Source: Spirochaetaceae bacterium
GTDB taxonomy: Bacteria > Spirochaetota > Spirochaetia > DSM-27196 > PWMO01
DNA: 64,000 nucleotides
Reading direction: 5' to 3'
NCBI GenBank assembly: GCA_007693945.1
Contig: RECP01000087.1
Location: 89,722-153,721, forward strand
This document shows, piece after piece, positions 17,316 to 26,588 of this stretch. A program made the translations under genes and the position numbers. How positions within the stretch are numbered: the first letter of the stretch is position 1; each line of letters starts with the position of its first letter. The notes under the pieces were generated by a model, which did no database searches, had not been told where the DNA came from, and was given only the letters and a program-made list of their open reading frames with translations.

Positions 17316-19120
17316 AGAAGAAGATCGATCTCATGGTTACTGCGTTCCGTGACGGATTTCAGTCTGTCTTTGGAGCGCGCGTTGCTACAGCTGATTTTCT
17401 GCCCGCGGTTGAAGCCACGGTAGCCGCGGGACTTACCCATCTGGAGGTCGGTGGAGGGGCGAGGTTCCAGTCGCTCTACTTCTACTGCAATGAGGACGCC
17501 TTTGAGATGATGGATTCCGTCCGTGCGTCAACCGGTCCGGATGCCAATCTGCAGACTCTGGCACGTGGCGTCAACGTAGTCGGGTTGGACTCTCAGCCGC
17601 GCGATATGATCAAACTGCATGCCGAACTATTCAAGAAGCACGGCATCACCACCATCCGCAACTTCGATGCGTTGAACGACGTCAATAATCTCATATACAG
17701 TGGGCAGTGCATTCACGATGCGGGTCTCAAGCACGAAGTGGCGGTGACCCTCATGGCGCTTCCGCCGGGCATCGAAGGCGCTCACACGCCGGATTTCTAC
17801 ACGCGTACACTGCGTGACATTCTCGATGCGTCGATTCCTTTTGATTCGGTGGTGTACAAGGATGCCTCGGGTACTGCGACGCCCCGCACCGTTCACGAGT
17901 CCATCAAACAGGCGCGCGCGCTGCTTGGTCCTGATGCGCGGATCGTGTTTCACACGCATGAGACCGCCGGAGTGAGCATTCCGTGCTACCTCGCGGCGAT
18001 CGAAGCCGGTGCCAATCAGGTCGACTGTTCACTGGCGCCGGTCTCGGGGGGGACGTCGCAACCGGACGTGATATCTTTATGGCACGCGCTGCGCGGTAGC
18101 GAGTATGAATTGGGCGTGGACATCACAAAGGTTCGCGAAGCTGAGGAACTCTTCAAAGAGTGCATGCAGGACTACTTTGTGCCTCCCGAGGCCAGGGCGG
18201 TCGAGCCGCTGATCCCGTTTTCGCCCATGCCAGGGGGCGCGCTGACTACCAACACGCAGATGATGCGGGACAACAACATACTCGATCACTATGCCGAAGT
18301 TGCCGCCGCAATGGAGGAGGTCATCTCGCGCGGCGGTTACGCAACCTCGGTGACGCCTGTCAGTCAGTTCTACTTCCAGCAGGCGTTCAACAACGTCATG
18401 GCCGGCCCGTGGAAAAAGATCGCCGAGGGGTACGGGAAGATGGTGCTCGGCTATTTCGGCAAGACGCCGACCACCCCTGATCCGGAGATCGTTGAGTTCG
18501 CGCGCGAGCAGCTTAAACTCGAGCCCACTACCGAGAACCCCGTGGATCTGAACGACAAAGATCCGGACAAGGGGCGCGATGCAGCGGTCAGGGTACTGGA
18601 ATCCGAAGGACTGCCAACTACCGATGAGAATGTTTTCATTGCCGCCACCTGTAAGGAGAAAGGAATAGCCTTCCTGAAGGGCGAGGCGCGGCTCATGATT
18701 CGCAAGAAGAAGCCGCGGCAGCCCGCGAAAAGCTCACGCAGCTATGAGGTAACCGTTGACGGTACTTCCTACAACGTCGAGATCGGTGACGGCACCACGC
18801 TGGTCAACGGCAAGTCGTACAGCGTTGACATTCAGGACGTAGAGAGCGGCGAGCGCAAATCATCGGCGGCACAGCCTCCGGAGGCGGCCGCCGGCGAGGG
18901 AGCTGCCGTTGAGGTCAAGGCGCCGCTGCCGGGTGCCGTACTGCGAGTTTCGGCCAGGGCGGGTGACAGAGTGACTCACGGTGACACGCTGCTTGTGTTG
19001 GAGTCTATGAAGATGGAGACCGCGGTCACAGCGCCGGCGGATGGGAAGGTGGAAGAAGTCAGCGTCGCCGCCGGCGACCAGGTTTCGGCTGAGCAGAAGC
19101 TTGCCGTGATCCGGAGTTGA
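17312..19120 (+). CDS. oadA: Biotin-dependent oxaloacetate/2-oxoacid decarboxylase alpha subunit
   Basis: This is the carboxyltransferase subunit of a Na+-pumping decarboxylase: it moves CO2 from the substrate to biotin before OadB releases it and exports Na+. The N-terminal TIM barrel contains [31 protein letters not shown] and VFHTHETAG (metal-binding His), followed by the conserved PYC/OADA domain (PGGALTTN) and a C-terminal biotinyl domain with ESMKMET (Lys567). The barrel is divergent: [16 protein letters not shown] replaces the usual GGATF...NEDPW sequence, so the substrate may not be oxaloacetate. The start is GTG, overlapping oadG. It is 602 residues long, as in other OadA proteins. 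Confidence 0.9.
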   Translation: MKKKIDLMVTAFRDGFQSVFGARVATADFLPAVEATVAAGLTHLEVGGGARFQSLYFYCNEDAFEMMDSVRASTGPDANLQTLARGVNVVGLDSQPRDMIKLHAELFKKHGITTIRNFDALNDVNNLIYSGQCIHDAGLKHEVAVTLMALPPGIEGAHTPDFYTRTLRDILDASIPFDSVVYKDASGTATPRTVHESIKQARALLGPDARIVFHTHETAGVSIPCYLAAIEAGANQVDCSLAPVSGGTSQPDVISLWHALRGSEYELGVDITKVREAEELFKECMQDYFVPPEARAVEPLIPFSPMPGGALTTNTQMMRDNNILDHYAEVAAAMEEVISRGGYATSVTPVSQFYFQQAFNNVMAGPWKKIAEGYGKMVLGYFGKTPTTPDPEIVEFAREQLKLEPTTENPVDLNDKDPDKGRDAAVRVLESEGLPTTDENVFIAATCKEKGIAFLKGEARLMIRKKKPRQPAKSSRSYEVTVDGTSYNVEIGDGTTLVNGKSYSVDIQDVESGERKSSAAQPPEAAAGEGAAVEVKAPLPGAVLRVSARAGDRVTHGDTLLVLESMKMETAVTAPADGKVEEVSVAAGDQVSAEQKLAVIRS

Positions 19121-19125
19121 CGCAG

Positions 19126-20343
19126 ATGGATATTATCGGAGCGTTGCACGATATCTGGCTGACGACCGGGATAGTCAACTTGTCCGGCGGTCAGGTCATG
19201 ATGATTCTGGTCTCGCTGGTGCTGATATACCTGGGAGTTGCACGGGAGTTTGAACCGCTGCTGCTGGTGCCGATTGGCTTTGGCGGCATCCTGGCCAACG
19301 TTCCACTGGCCGGAATTGCGGAGGTAACCGCGCTGACGGTTTCGGCCGTCAATCCGGAAACCGGTGAAGCAGTTCAGCACGTGATACAGGCCGCTGACGG
19401 GTTCATCGGCCAGATCTACGGCTTCGGCATCGAGACCGGATTGTTCCCTCTGCTGATCTTCATCGGCGTAGGGGCATTGACCGACTTTGGACCGCTGCTG
19501 GCAAATCCCAAGACAGCGCTACTGGGTGCGGCTGCCCAATTCGGCATTTTTGCTACCGTACTGGGAGCAATGGCGCTCAGTACGTACGCAGGTTTTGATT
19601 TCTCGCTCTCTGATGCGGCTGCGATCGGGATTATCGGCGGGGCTGACGGTCCAACGGCGATCTTTCTGGCCGGGCAGATGGCACCACAGCTGCTGGGTGC
19701 AATTGCCGTTGCCGCGTACTCCTACATGGCGCTGGTACCTATCATTCAACCGCCGATAATGAATCTTCTGACCAGCAAGCGCGAGCGCGGCATTGTCATG
19801 AAGCAGCTGCGCCCGGTGAGCAAGTTCGAAAAGGTGGTGTTTCCGCTGAGCGTGCTGGGAATTACGCTTCTGTTTCTGCCGACCGCTGCGCCGTTGATCG
19901 GTGCCTTGATGTTCGGTAACCTGATTCGCGAATCAGGCGTTACTGATCGCATTGCCAAGGCTGCACAGAACGAGCTCATTAACGTTGTCACGATCTTTCT
20001 CGGTCTCTCCGTGGGATCCAAACTGGCGGCTGATTTGTTCCTGCGCGTTGAGACCCTCGGTATCGTTGTGCTCGGGCTCGGCGCGTTCGCAATCGGCACC
20101 GCGACTGGAGTGCTGTTGGCCAAGCTGATGAACCTTTTGACCAGGGAACCCATCAACCCGCTGATTGGTGCTGCCGGTGTGTCCGCGGTGCCCATGGCGG
20201 CTCGCGTGGCTAACAGGGTAGGATTGTACAATAACCCAGGCAACCACCTGCTGATGCACGCGATGGGCCCCAACGTAGCCGGAGTCATAGGGTCGGCAGT
20301 GGCAGCCGGTGTGCTGATGGCGGTCATTGGGGTTGGACTGTGA
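19126..20343 (+). CDS. oadB: Sodium-pump decarboxylase beta subunit
   Basis: This is the membrane channel subunit that decarboxylates carboxybiotin and exports Na+. About nine to eleven hydrophobic segments fill 405 residues. [13 protein letters not shown] contains the Asp that is essential for Na+ binding in this family, and [12 protein letters not shown] and [18 protein letters not shown] near the C-terminus are strongly conserved family blocks. The ATG at 19126 has GGAG nine bases upstream and follows the oadA stop by five bases. The operon ends here; a hairpin lies 30 bases downstream. Confidence 0.95.
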   Translation: MDIIGALHDIWLTTGIVNLSGGQVMMILVSLVLIYLGVAREFEPLLLVPIGFGGILANVPLAGIAEVTALTVSAVNPETGEAVQHVIQAADGFIGQIYGFGIETGLFPLLIFIGVGALTDFGPLLANPKTALLGAAAQFGIFATVLGAMALSTYAGFDFSLSDAAAIGIIGGADGPTAIFLAGQMAPQLLGAIAVAAYSYMALVPIIQPPIMNLLTSKRERGIVMKQLRPVSKFEKVVFPLSVLGITLLFLPTAAPLIGALMFGNLIRESGVTDRIAKAAQNELINVVTIFLGLSVGSKLAADLFLRVETLGIVVLGLGAFAIGTATGVLLAKLMNLLTREPINPLIGAAGVSAVPMAARVANRVGLYNNPGNHLLMHAMGPNVAGVIGSAVAAGVLMAVIGVGL

Positions 20344-20374
20344 TTGTGCCGTTCATCGCTGATCCACGTGCCGC

Positions 20375-20402
20375 GCATCCGGCAGGTTGACACGCCGGAT
20401 GC
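20375..20402 (+). terminator. Hairpin after oadB, possible terminator
   Basis: GCATCCGGC at 20375-20383 and GCCGGATGC at 20394-20402 form a perfect 9-bp stem with a 10-base loop, 32 bases after the oadB stop. No T tract follows, so it may act as an mRNA 3' end or a weak terminator. The loop contains TTGACA by chance or as a -35 box without a partner. Confidence 0.45.
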
Positions 20403-20425
20403 ATCAGAAGACCAGGCAGTGGACG

Positions 20426-20454
20426 TTGCTATTTGGGTTTCAAACGAGTAAATT
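20426..20454 (+). promoter_or_regulatory. Promoter giving a leaderless MarR-type mRNA
   Basis: TTGCTA at 20426-20431 and TAAATT at 20449-20454 are 17 bases apart. The expected start site, about seven bases after the -10 box, coincides with the GTG at 20461. No good ribosome-binding site is present. Confidence 0.55.
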
Positions 20455-20460
20455 AGAGTA

Positions 20461-20928
20461 GTGGCCACGACGACAACAATTGACAAAAAGAACATCGACA
20501 AGCTCTTTGATCAGTTGCCGCTTGTTCCGCAGGTGTGCCCGGCCTCCAATCTCGGCAAAGCGTACAAGATTGTGTCACGCATTTTTGAGGAAGAGTTCAG
20601 AGGATTCAGCGTTACCACGGTACAGTTCTCGATACTCGTGCATATCCAGATTCTGGAACGGCCCGGGTGCACTGAACTCGCCGAGCATCTGGGATCGGAT
20701 CCCAGTACAATCTCGCGCATAATCGATACGCTGGAGCACAAGAAGCTGGTCAACAGCCGGTGCGGGGCGGATCGCAGGACACGGATGTATTGTCTTACCG
20801 ACGCGGGGCGCGCGGCAATCAAAGAGGGGCTGGCGGGCTGGCAACGGGCAAACGCGCGGGTGCTGGAAAGAATAGGCGACGATCGCTGGCAGGATGCCCT
20901 TGCCCTGCTGCGGCTGCTGCAGCAGTAG
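20461..20928 (+). CDS. MarR-family transcriptional regulator
   Basis: This is a 155-residue winged-helix DNA-binding protein that should act as a homodimer. The helix-turn-helix is at about residues 70-95 (CTELAEHLGSDPSTISRIIDTLEHKKLV) and the wing follows with ADRRTRMYCLTDAG. GTG at 20461 is placed on a promoter with no leader. The gene lies downstream of the oad operon on the same strand but is separated by a hairpin and has its own promoter. Whether it controls oad, itself or something else is not shown. Confidence 0.88.
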   Translation: MATTTTIDKKNIDKLFDQLPLVPQVCPASNLGKAYKIVSRIFEEEFRGFSVTTVQFSILVHIQILERPGCTELAEHLGSDPSTISRIIDTLEHKKLVNSRCGADRRTRMYCLTDAGRAAIKEGLAGWQRANARVLERIGDDRWQDALALLRLLQQ

Positions 20929-20943
20929 TCGCGCCAGACCGGG

Positions 20944-20976
20944 ATCGGTCTTCGGGAATCGGTCTTCGGGAATCGG
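20944..20976 (+). repeat. Short tandem repeat, 14-bp unit, about 2.3 copies
   Basis: The unit ATCGGTCTTCGGGA begins at 20944 and again at 20958, followed by the first five bases of a third copy. It lies in the 111-base gap between the MarR-type gene and the lipoprotein gene. No function is evident. Confidence 0.6.
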
Positions 20977-21039
20977 CGCGGTCGAGACGCATCCCGGTGG
21001 AATAGACAGCCGTTAAGCTTATCGATATACTCGGAAAGC

Positions 21040-21852
21040 ATGAACGGTCGCGCAACGCTTGATGAAGACTACAGTATCGGAAGCAAACTCAGGTTAGTTC
21101 TGGCTGCTGCTCTCGCCGCCATCGTGCTGGTGGGATGTCTGCAGGTAGAAACCACCATTCGCATTCGGCCGGACAACAGCGGAGAGGTGGTCGAACGGTT
21201 CCTCATGAACCACGACGTCGTGGAAATGCTGGCGGGCATGGCTCTCATGAGCGGCGAGCAGGACTTCAGCCTGATCAACGAGGATGACCTGCGGTCCCGC
21301 GCTGCGCTGATGGGCCCGGGGGTCAGCTTTGTGGGGGTCGAAGCGCTCACCCAATCGTGGGGCGAAGGCTACATCGCCCGCTACCGCTTCGACGACGTCA
21401 ACACGTTGCGCGTCAACCAGAACCCGGGTGACAGCGTTCCGCTGGAAAGTGAAGAGCCGAGCGTGCGCGAGTACCTGACATTCGCTATGCGGGCAGGGAA
21501 CCCTGCCACGCTCGAGATTCGCTTGCCACAGCCGGGCGATGTGGAGACCGCGGCTGATGAGCCGCCGAGCGAGCAGGAGCTTGAGGCGGCTACCCAGTTC
21601 TATCGCGACATGCGTATTGCCGTACGCGTCGAAGTTCTCGGCACGCTGGTTGATACCGATGCACAACACCGCAGTGGCAACACCGTCACGCTGCTCGACC
21701 TGGATTTCAACGCGATCCTTGATAATCCCGCGCTGCGGCGCGCCGTGTTGAGTAATCAGGCCTCGAGTCTTGCCGAGGTGCAGCGGATTGCTCGGGACGC
21801 CGAAGGATTCGACGTTGAACCCAAGGATCACGTGATGATCAGGCTCCGCTGA
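21040..21852 (+). CDS. Predicted lipoprotein, LppM-like
   Basis: This is a 270-residue exported protein. After an unusually long polar N-terminus (about 16 residues) a hydrophobic segment ends in the lipobox LVGC, with Cys33 as the probable lipidated residue. The mature part begins LQVETTIRIRPDNSGEVVERF, a beta-strand pattern like that at the start of LppM/DUF3153-type lipoproteins, and then has a long region rich in Glu, Asp and Ala. I cannot assign a function. It has no linked neighbour; a 14-bp tandem repeat lies upstream and a weak hairpin downstream. A later start would shorten the polar N-terminus but no better codon is seen. Confidence 0.75.
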   Translation: MNGRATLDEDYSIGSKLRLVLAAALAAIVLVGCLQVETTIRIRPDNSGEVVERFLMNHDVVEMLAGMALMSGEQDFSLINEDDLRSRAALMGPGVSFVGVEALTQSWGEGYIARYRFDDVNTLRVNQNPGDSVPLESEEPSVREYLTFAMRAGNPATLEIRLPQPGDVETAADEPPSEQELEAATQFYRDMRIAVRVEVLGTLVDTDAQHRSGNTVTLLDLDFNAILDNPALRRAVLSNQASSLAEVQRIARDAEGFDVEPKDHVMIRLR

Positions 21853-21988
21853 TACGCGGCAGCGGGGCACCGCGCTAAAGGCAATTGCAGGGAAGCTGCC
21901 GCGGAGGCAGACCGCTGCGGACTCAGCACGCTGCGGCTTCACATGACCTTCAGTCGCGGACGGAATGATGCGTCTGATACCCGCTAGT

Positions 21989-22007
21989 GCAGGCCTGTCT
22001 TGCCTGC
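21989..22007 (+). terminator. Weak hairpin upstream of the DUF212 gene
   Basis: GCAGGC at 21989-21994 and GCCTGC at 22002-22007 form a 6-bp stem with a 7-base loop, followed by TGCTTGAGCTTTC. It lies 137 bases after the lipoprotein stop and could end that transcript, but the T tract is poor. The rest of the 195-base gap shows nothing else I can support. Confidence 0.3.
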
Positions 22008-22053
22008 TGCTTGAGCTTTCACCAAGCTTTGTGCCGGTTTACAGCCTATGCAG

Positions 22054-22059
22054 TATAAT
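22054..22059 (+). promoter_or_regulatory. -10 box before the DUF212 gene
   Basis: A perfect TATAAT lies at 22054-22059, nine bases before GTG 22069. The matching -35 region (GTGCCG at 22031 with 17-base spacing) is poor. If active, it would start transcription almost at the GTG, making a near-leaderless message. Confidence 0.4.
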
Positions 22060-22068
22060 GGCGGCATC

Positions 22069-22494
22069 GTGAATCACGTGCCGATCGCTTTTGTTGTTGC
22101 GCTGGCGACACAGATGGCGTGCCAACTGTTCAAACTGGTCTACTACTCAATCAAGGACGGACGTTTCTCGCCGCGCTACTTTGTGTCCGCAGGCGGCTTT
22201 CCCAGCGCGCATTCCGCTTTTGTGACGGCGTTGACCGTCTCGATTGGCCTGCGCAGCGGGCCAGGTACCGACGCATTTGCCGTTGCTCTGGTGCTTTCGC
22301 TGATCGTGATCTACGATGCCTACCGGCTGCGTGGCTTCGTTGAGGCGCTGGCGCGTCGGGTGAACCACCTGGCACGTGCGGTACATGGGAACCAGGAGCC
22401 GTTGCCCGAAATGATTGGTCACTCGCTGCCGGAAATCGTCACCGGGATTGTTGTTGGTGCACTACTGGCCGGCGTAGCGGCACTGGTATGGTAA
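22069..22494 (+). CDS. DUF212 divergent PAP2-family membrane protein
   Basis: This is a small (141-residue) membrane protein of the divergent PAP2 family, related to acid phosphatase/vanadium haloperoxidases and sometimes annotated as a phosphatidic-acid-phosphatase-like protein. FKLVYYSIKDGRF, then SAGGFPSAHSAFVTAL and the C-terminal GHSLPEIVTGIVVGALLAG match the family; SAHS carries the likely active-site His. Four hydrophobic segments are expected. Homology starts at NHVPIAF, and GTG 22069 sits just after a TATAAT box; ATG 22048 would place the -10 box inside the gene. Neither start has a ribosome-binding site. Confidence 0.85.
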   Translation: MNHVPIAFVVALATQMACQLFKLVYYSIKDGRFSPRYFVSAGGFPSAHSAFVTALTVSIGLRSGPGTDAFAVALVLSLIVIYDAYRLRGFVEALARRVNHLARAVHGNQEPLPEMIGHSLPEIVTGIVVGALLAGVAALVW

Positions 22495-22586
22495 GGTATT
22501 CCTTTTGTAGTTTTGCTACTCGTTTTTGGTGCTTTTCGCCCCGAATTGATTGACCTCCGGGTATATTATGTAGTAAAGTAACAAAG

Positions 22587-24019
22587 ATGAAACGCGCGGC
22601 CGTTGTGGGGCTCGACGTAGGCTCGAGTTCTCTGAAGTACAGTCTCTTTGATGCAGACAGCGGGGCTGCGCTGGGCTCCGGCAGGGTAGATTACGTGGAA
22701 CCTGCTCATGACGGCCGGCGACCGGCGATTGTATTCAAACGGGCGGTTCACGCAGTTCTCAACGCGCTTAATGCTGATTTTCACCTCGAAGCGGTTGGGA
22801 TGGCTACCCAGATGTACTCTATCATAGAGGTGCAGGATGATACTCCGGTAGTGCATCAATGGAACAGCCACTGGCCGCACGGCGCAGGCCGCCATACGCC
22901 CGGTATCTCCGTTGACCCCGCGCTGTTCAGCCCCTCAGGCTGCCCTGATAGTCCACTCTTCCCGGCACGTTGGCGTCCGACTACAGCACTGCTTCGTCCA
23001 GCGGTCTTGTCGATATCGCGGCGGGAGAGTGGAACGAAGCGCTGATCCGCGAACTGGGCTTCAGTTTGGCGCAGATGCCTGTTCTCGCTGCGCACAATGA
23101 AACCGTCGGCCGAATCGCCGGCCCGACTGGCGGAGCCAATAGGGCCAGCGTGGCGCCGGCGCTGGGTGACGGCGTGTCCGCCAGCCTTGCCTGCCGCGGC
23201 ATTTCGCCGGCGTGCGCAAATCTCGGCACCTCGACGGCGGTCAGGCGAATTGCCGGGTCGCTGCCCGCCGTGGCAGACGATGTGTTCTGGCGTTTCCGTT
23301 TTGACCGCGATTGCTTTGTCTACGGTGCTATTTCGGCCAACGGGTGCGCGGTCATCGACTGGGCACAGGAGGTGCTGGCTCCGCAGCGGAACGGCTCTCT
23401 GCCCTCGACCGATACACCGCTGACGGCGGACCAGAGCCTACCACTGTTTCTGCCGTGGGTGAACGGGGAACTCTTCCCCTATTGGAGCGATAGTCCGCGC
23501 GGGATCCTCTGGGGGATTACGGCAGGATTGGGTGCTGAGGCGTTGAAGATCGCGGTACAGCAGGGGGTCGCTTTTACGGTAGCACGGATGATCGAGCAGG
23601 TATGCAGCCAGTCGCCTGAGATTGGCATGGTTGTGGTGGGCGGCGGGGTGATCATTCTGGTCACTCCGTGCCCGGAAGGAGTGTCTGTACAACACCGTAG
23701 TGATATACCAAGATTGGGCTATGGACCGTACGATACGGTTCGGACGGCGGTTGAAGACGGAGAACTGACCAACCTCGCCGTAGCCGCCCATCTGGTGCAC
23801 GGTGGTGAGAGCATGGGGCGCGGTGTTACTGTTATGCTGGTCTCAACGGGCATCAGTGAGCAGGAGGCCAAACAGTTGAATTTCCTGCACGCCTCGACTG
23901 TCGCCGATGCGCTGACAGTTGCACGCGGGATTGTGGGAGCAAGCGCCGATACTGTGGTGTTGCAGCACGGAGGGGAACTGCTGCCCGAAGTGACACCTGA
24001 AACGGACCGGAACGTATGA
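22587..24019 (+). pseudogene. FGGY sugar kinase, frameshifted and fused to a LarA-like C-terminus
   Basis: The first 125 codons (VGLDVGSSSLKYSLFD, then GMATQMYSI) are the N-terminal ATPase lobe of an FGGY carbohydrate kinase. At about 22950-22972 the homology jumps to another frame (SDYSTASSSGLVDI), with some 30-40 residues missing, and a TGA at 22946 closes the second frame upstream. The C-terminal lobe then runs through NLGTSTAV and LFLPWVNGELFPYW to GMVVVGGG near 23640. There it changes in frame to IILVTPCPEGV and on to HLVHGG, MLVSTGISEQEA, TVADAL and LQHGGELLPEV, which read as the C-terminal domain of a nickel-pincer lactate racemase (LarA). A frameshift and a deletion fusion make a working product unlikely. 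The stop overlaps the next ATG by four bases. Confidence 0.8.
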
Positions 24020-24873
24020 GCACGACCTTTTCCGATACAAGACTGGCTTTCATCTCCGACCGAATTGATGATCTGCGCAAGTCCGAAATCAAGGTGGCAA
24101 AGTACGTTCTGGCCAATTCCGAAAAGGTGATCCACTGTTCGGTCGGTGAGATAGCCGAGAGTGCCCAGGTCAGTGAACCAACGGTGATCCGATTCTGTCG
24201 CGCCATGGGATTCAAGGGATACCAGGATTTCAAGATCAATCTGGCACAAACGATCATCCCGGTTTTAAAAAGCATCCACGAAACCGTTGACGAGAACGAC
24301 GGAATCCCCCAGGTGGTCAGAAAGGTCTTCAACGCCAACATATCGGCCGTCAGCAATACACTCAACACTGTTGATCTCAATGCAATCCAGGCTGCCGTCG
24401 ATATGCTGGCCGAGTCGTACCGCATTTCGTTTTTCGGTCTTGGTGGTTCCGCCGCGCTGGCAATGGACGCCCACCACAAGTTCTTCAAGATCGGAATACC
24501 GTGCAGCTGGTTCAACGACGCCCACATGCAGGCGATGTCGGCCGCCTTGATGCAACCGGGTGAGACGCTTGTGGTCATCTCACACTCGGGATCGAGCAAG
24601 GACATCGTTGAATCGCTGCGAATCGCGCGTGAGGCCGGAGCGTCGACCATCGCCATCGTGAGTCAGCAGAAATCCCCGGTCTCAAACTCGGCCGACGTAA
24701 GCATGTGCGTACATTCATCAGAGACCAATTACCGGTTTGAGCCCATGTCTTCGCGGATTGCACAGCTGTGCCTGATTGACGCGCTCTCCGTTGGTGTGTC
24801 ACTGCGAAAGCAGGACGAGATCGTGCAGAGTCTGGCCAAGACACGGCGTGCGCTGGTTGATAAACGCTATTAA
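24016..24873 (+). CDS. RpiR/MurR-family transcriptional regulator
   Basis: This 285-residue protein has an N-terminal RpiR-type helix-turn-helix (about residues 18-75: KVAKYVLANSEKVIHCSVGEIAESAQVSEPTV in two parts, then RFCRAMGFKGYQDFK) and a C-terminal sugar isomerase (SIS) domain at about 110-260 with ISFFGLGGSAALAMDA and VISHSGSSKDIVES, which binds a phosphosugar. Such regulators usually control neighbouring sugar genes. The neighbour is now a broken kinase fusion, so this regulator may have lost its local target. ATGA overlap with the pseudogene stop indicates former translational coupling. The gene itself is intact. Confidence 0.92.
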   Translation: MSTTFSDTRLAFISDRIDDLRKSEIKVAKYVLANSEKVIHCSVGEIAESAQVSEPTVIRFCRAMGFKGYQDFKINLAQTIIPVLKSIHETVDENDGIPQVVRKVFNANISAVSNTLNTVDLNAIQAAVDMLAESYRISFFGLGGSAALAMDAHHKFFKIGIPCSWFNDAHMQAMSAALMQPGETLVVISHSGSSKDIVESLRIAREAGASTIAIVSQQKSPVSNSADVSMCVHSSETNYRFEPMSSRIAQLCLIDALSVGVSLRKQDEIVQSLAKTRRALVDKRY

Positions 24874-24941
24874 GACGGCAATAGGGGCTGTTAACGGTCT
24901 ACGCCCAACCTCCGTGCGTCACCGCGCCGGGTGCTCTGTCT

Positions 24942-26588
24942 TCAACCTTCCAGTGCAGCCGGACGCAGGCGCGAAACCAGCAGGATCATCAGCGTCACCA
25001 GCAGTGCGAGACCGAACATCCAGCCTATGCCGTTCATAGTGCGCGTTGCGTGCGGAATCACCAGGTAGGTTGCCCCCAGGGCCACCATAATGGTACCGCC
25101 GAAGAGTTTGAGCACACGGGCCTGCGTCTCGCCGAAACTGAGTCGCTGCATGCAGACCACCGAGACTACCACCACGATGATTTCGGCCGCGAGGTAGACC
25201 AGCAGATAGAGCGTCAACAGCATCGCAAACGACACTCCGCCGGCTCCCAGGCTTGCCACATATTGCGACCAGATAAGCGGGAACCCCGCGGTGCAGGGCA
25301 GTTCGACAATGCTGATCCCGAGGGCAAACAGGACGGTCGCGGCCACCAGTGCCAACGGTGAGCCGCTGCTGCTGAACACCGAGCGGCCCCAGCGGCTGAT
25401 CGCCGGATGGAAGCGCTGCGGAATGGTCAGCGACAACCCTGTCTTGAAGGCGAAGAAGTCCTTGACGTGTATCATACCCATCGAGATCGCCAGGACCGCC
25501 ACCACTATGCGTACCGCCAGCACGCCGCCGGCAGCCGCGAAGGCGCTGAAGAGCCCCACGATGAACAGACCGTAGACCGAAGCCGTCACCAGCAGAAACA
25601 CGGCGCCGACTGCCAGCGTGCGGCGTCGTGAACCGGTGCGGACGATAAGCCCGATGAGGAACGTCAGGACCCACAGCGAACAGGGGTTGAACCCGTCTAC
25701 GGCTGCAATCGCGCCGGTAACCACGAACGCCGGAGCGTCGGCCAACGCGATGCGTCCGAACAACGGCAGGTTGACGTACTCCCGCGAAATGGAGGGGTGT
25801 GGCGAGTCGAGCTCGCTCCAATCGGCGGCCAGACCGACCTGAACTGCCGCGCTGATCTCGCTTGCGATAGTCTCGCTGTAGCCTATCCAGTAGCGTCCGG
25901 GCAGAAAGAACGCCGGCACGGCACGCGCTTCGGTGCCCCAGAGCTCGGCGGTTTCTCGAAAGCGCTGCAAGTTGGCGCGCTCCCGCGAAACCTCGTAGCG
26001 CTCGATCAGCAGTTCCGGGAAGCTGTGTTGCAATTGGTCCAGGAATGGTTCCGCACGCCCACATGCCGGACATCCCTCAGCCCAGAAGTAGAGCAGTGCC
26101 GGTCGGCGCGAGGGAGCGGGCGTCGCCGGCGGAGCTGTTGAGGGAGGCGCCGCGACCGCGGTGGCCTGCTCGGCGGGCAACCGCGGCCGGAACGAGCCGG
26201 TCTGCAGCAGATGCTCGAGCTCGAGCGGCAGATGCATCTCAATTGCCGCATTTCCCTGATATGCATTGTTTCCGACCAACAGCACCGGGAAGATGCGGTA
26301 CTGCTGACCGTACCGCGTGAGTTCCTGCCGCAGGACAGAACGGTTCTCCCCGCGCATGATGTCGAACGCGGTCACGTCGAGCACGACGTCGAACTCGGCT
26401 TCAATCTGCGGTACGCGAACGGACTCAAAGGTGTCACAGTGAGCACAGCCGATGTCACCGTAATAGTACAGCGATATGTGTGATGCTCCTTCTTCAGCCG
26501 CCGCCGTGCCGCCCTGCACCATCAGCAGGGCGACAAGACCGACCAGCAGCCATCCGGCCGGCAATTGCAGCGCGAAGCGCGGTTCCAT
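24942..26588 (-). CDS. Double thioredoxin domain fused to a CcdA/DsbD-like transmembrane protein
   Basis: This 548-residue envelope protein has a signal peptide (about 1-30) and two periplasmic thioredoxin-like domains, with active sites C48-A-H-C51 and C173-P-A-C176 separated by a Pro/Ala linker. A C-terminal membrane domain starts at about 282, with six to eight segments, and carries two conserved cysteines, Cys303 (GFNPCSLW) and Cys432 (ELPCTAG), placed as in DsbD/CcdA proteins that pass electrons from cytoplasmic thioredoxin across the membrane. The protein therefore looks like a complete relay in one chain. CAHC is an unusual active-site pair. It overlaps the stop of the upstream FMN-binding lipoprotein gene by one base, suggesting coupled expression and shared function. 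Confidence 0.85.
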   Translation of the reverse strand: MEPRFALQLPAGWLLVGLVALLMVQGGTAAAEEGASHISLYYYGDIGCAHCDTFESVRVPQIEAEFDVVLDVTAFDIMRGENRSVLRQELTRYGQQYRIFPVLLVGNNAYQGNAAIEMHLPLELEHLLQTGSFRPRLPAEQATAVAAPPSTAPPATPAPSRRPALLYFWAEGCPACGRAEPFLDQLQHSFPELLIERYEVSRERANLQRFRETAELWGTEARAVPAFFLPGRYWIGYSETIASEISAAVQVGLAADWSELDSPHPSISREYVNLPLFGRIALADAPAFVVTGAIAAVDGFNPCSLWVLTFLIGLIVRTGSRRRTLAVGAVFLLVTASVYGLFIVGLFSAFAAAGGVLAVRIVVAVLAISMGMIHVKDFFAFKTGLSLTIPQRFHPAISRWGRSVFSSSGSPLALVAATVLFALGISIVELPCTAGFPLIWSQYVASLGAGGVSFAMLLTLYLLVYLAAEIIVVVVSVVCMQRLSFGETQARVLKLFGGTIMVALGATYLVIPHATRTMNGIGWMFGLALLVTLMILLVSRLRPAALEG

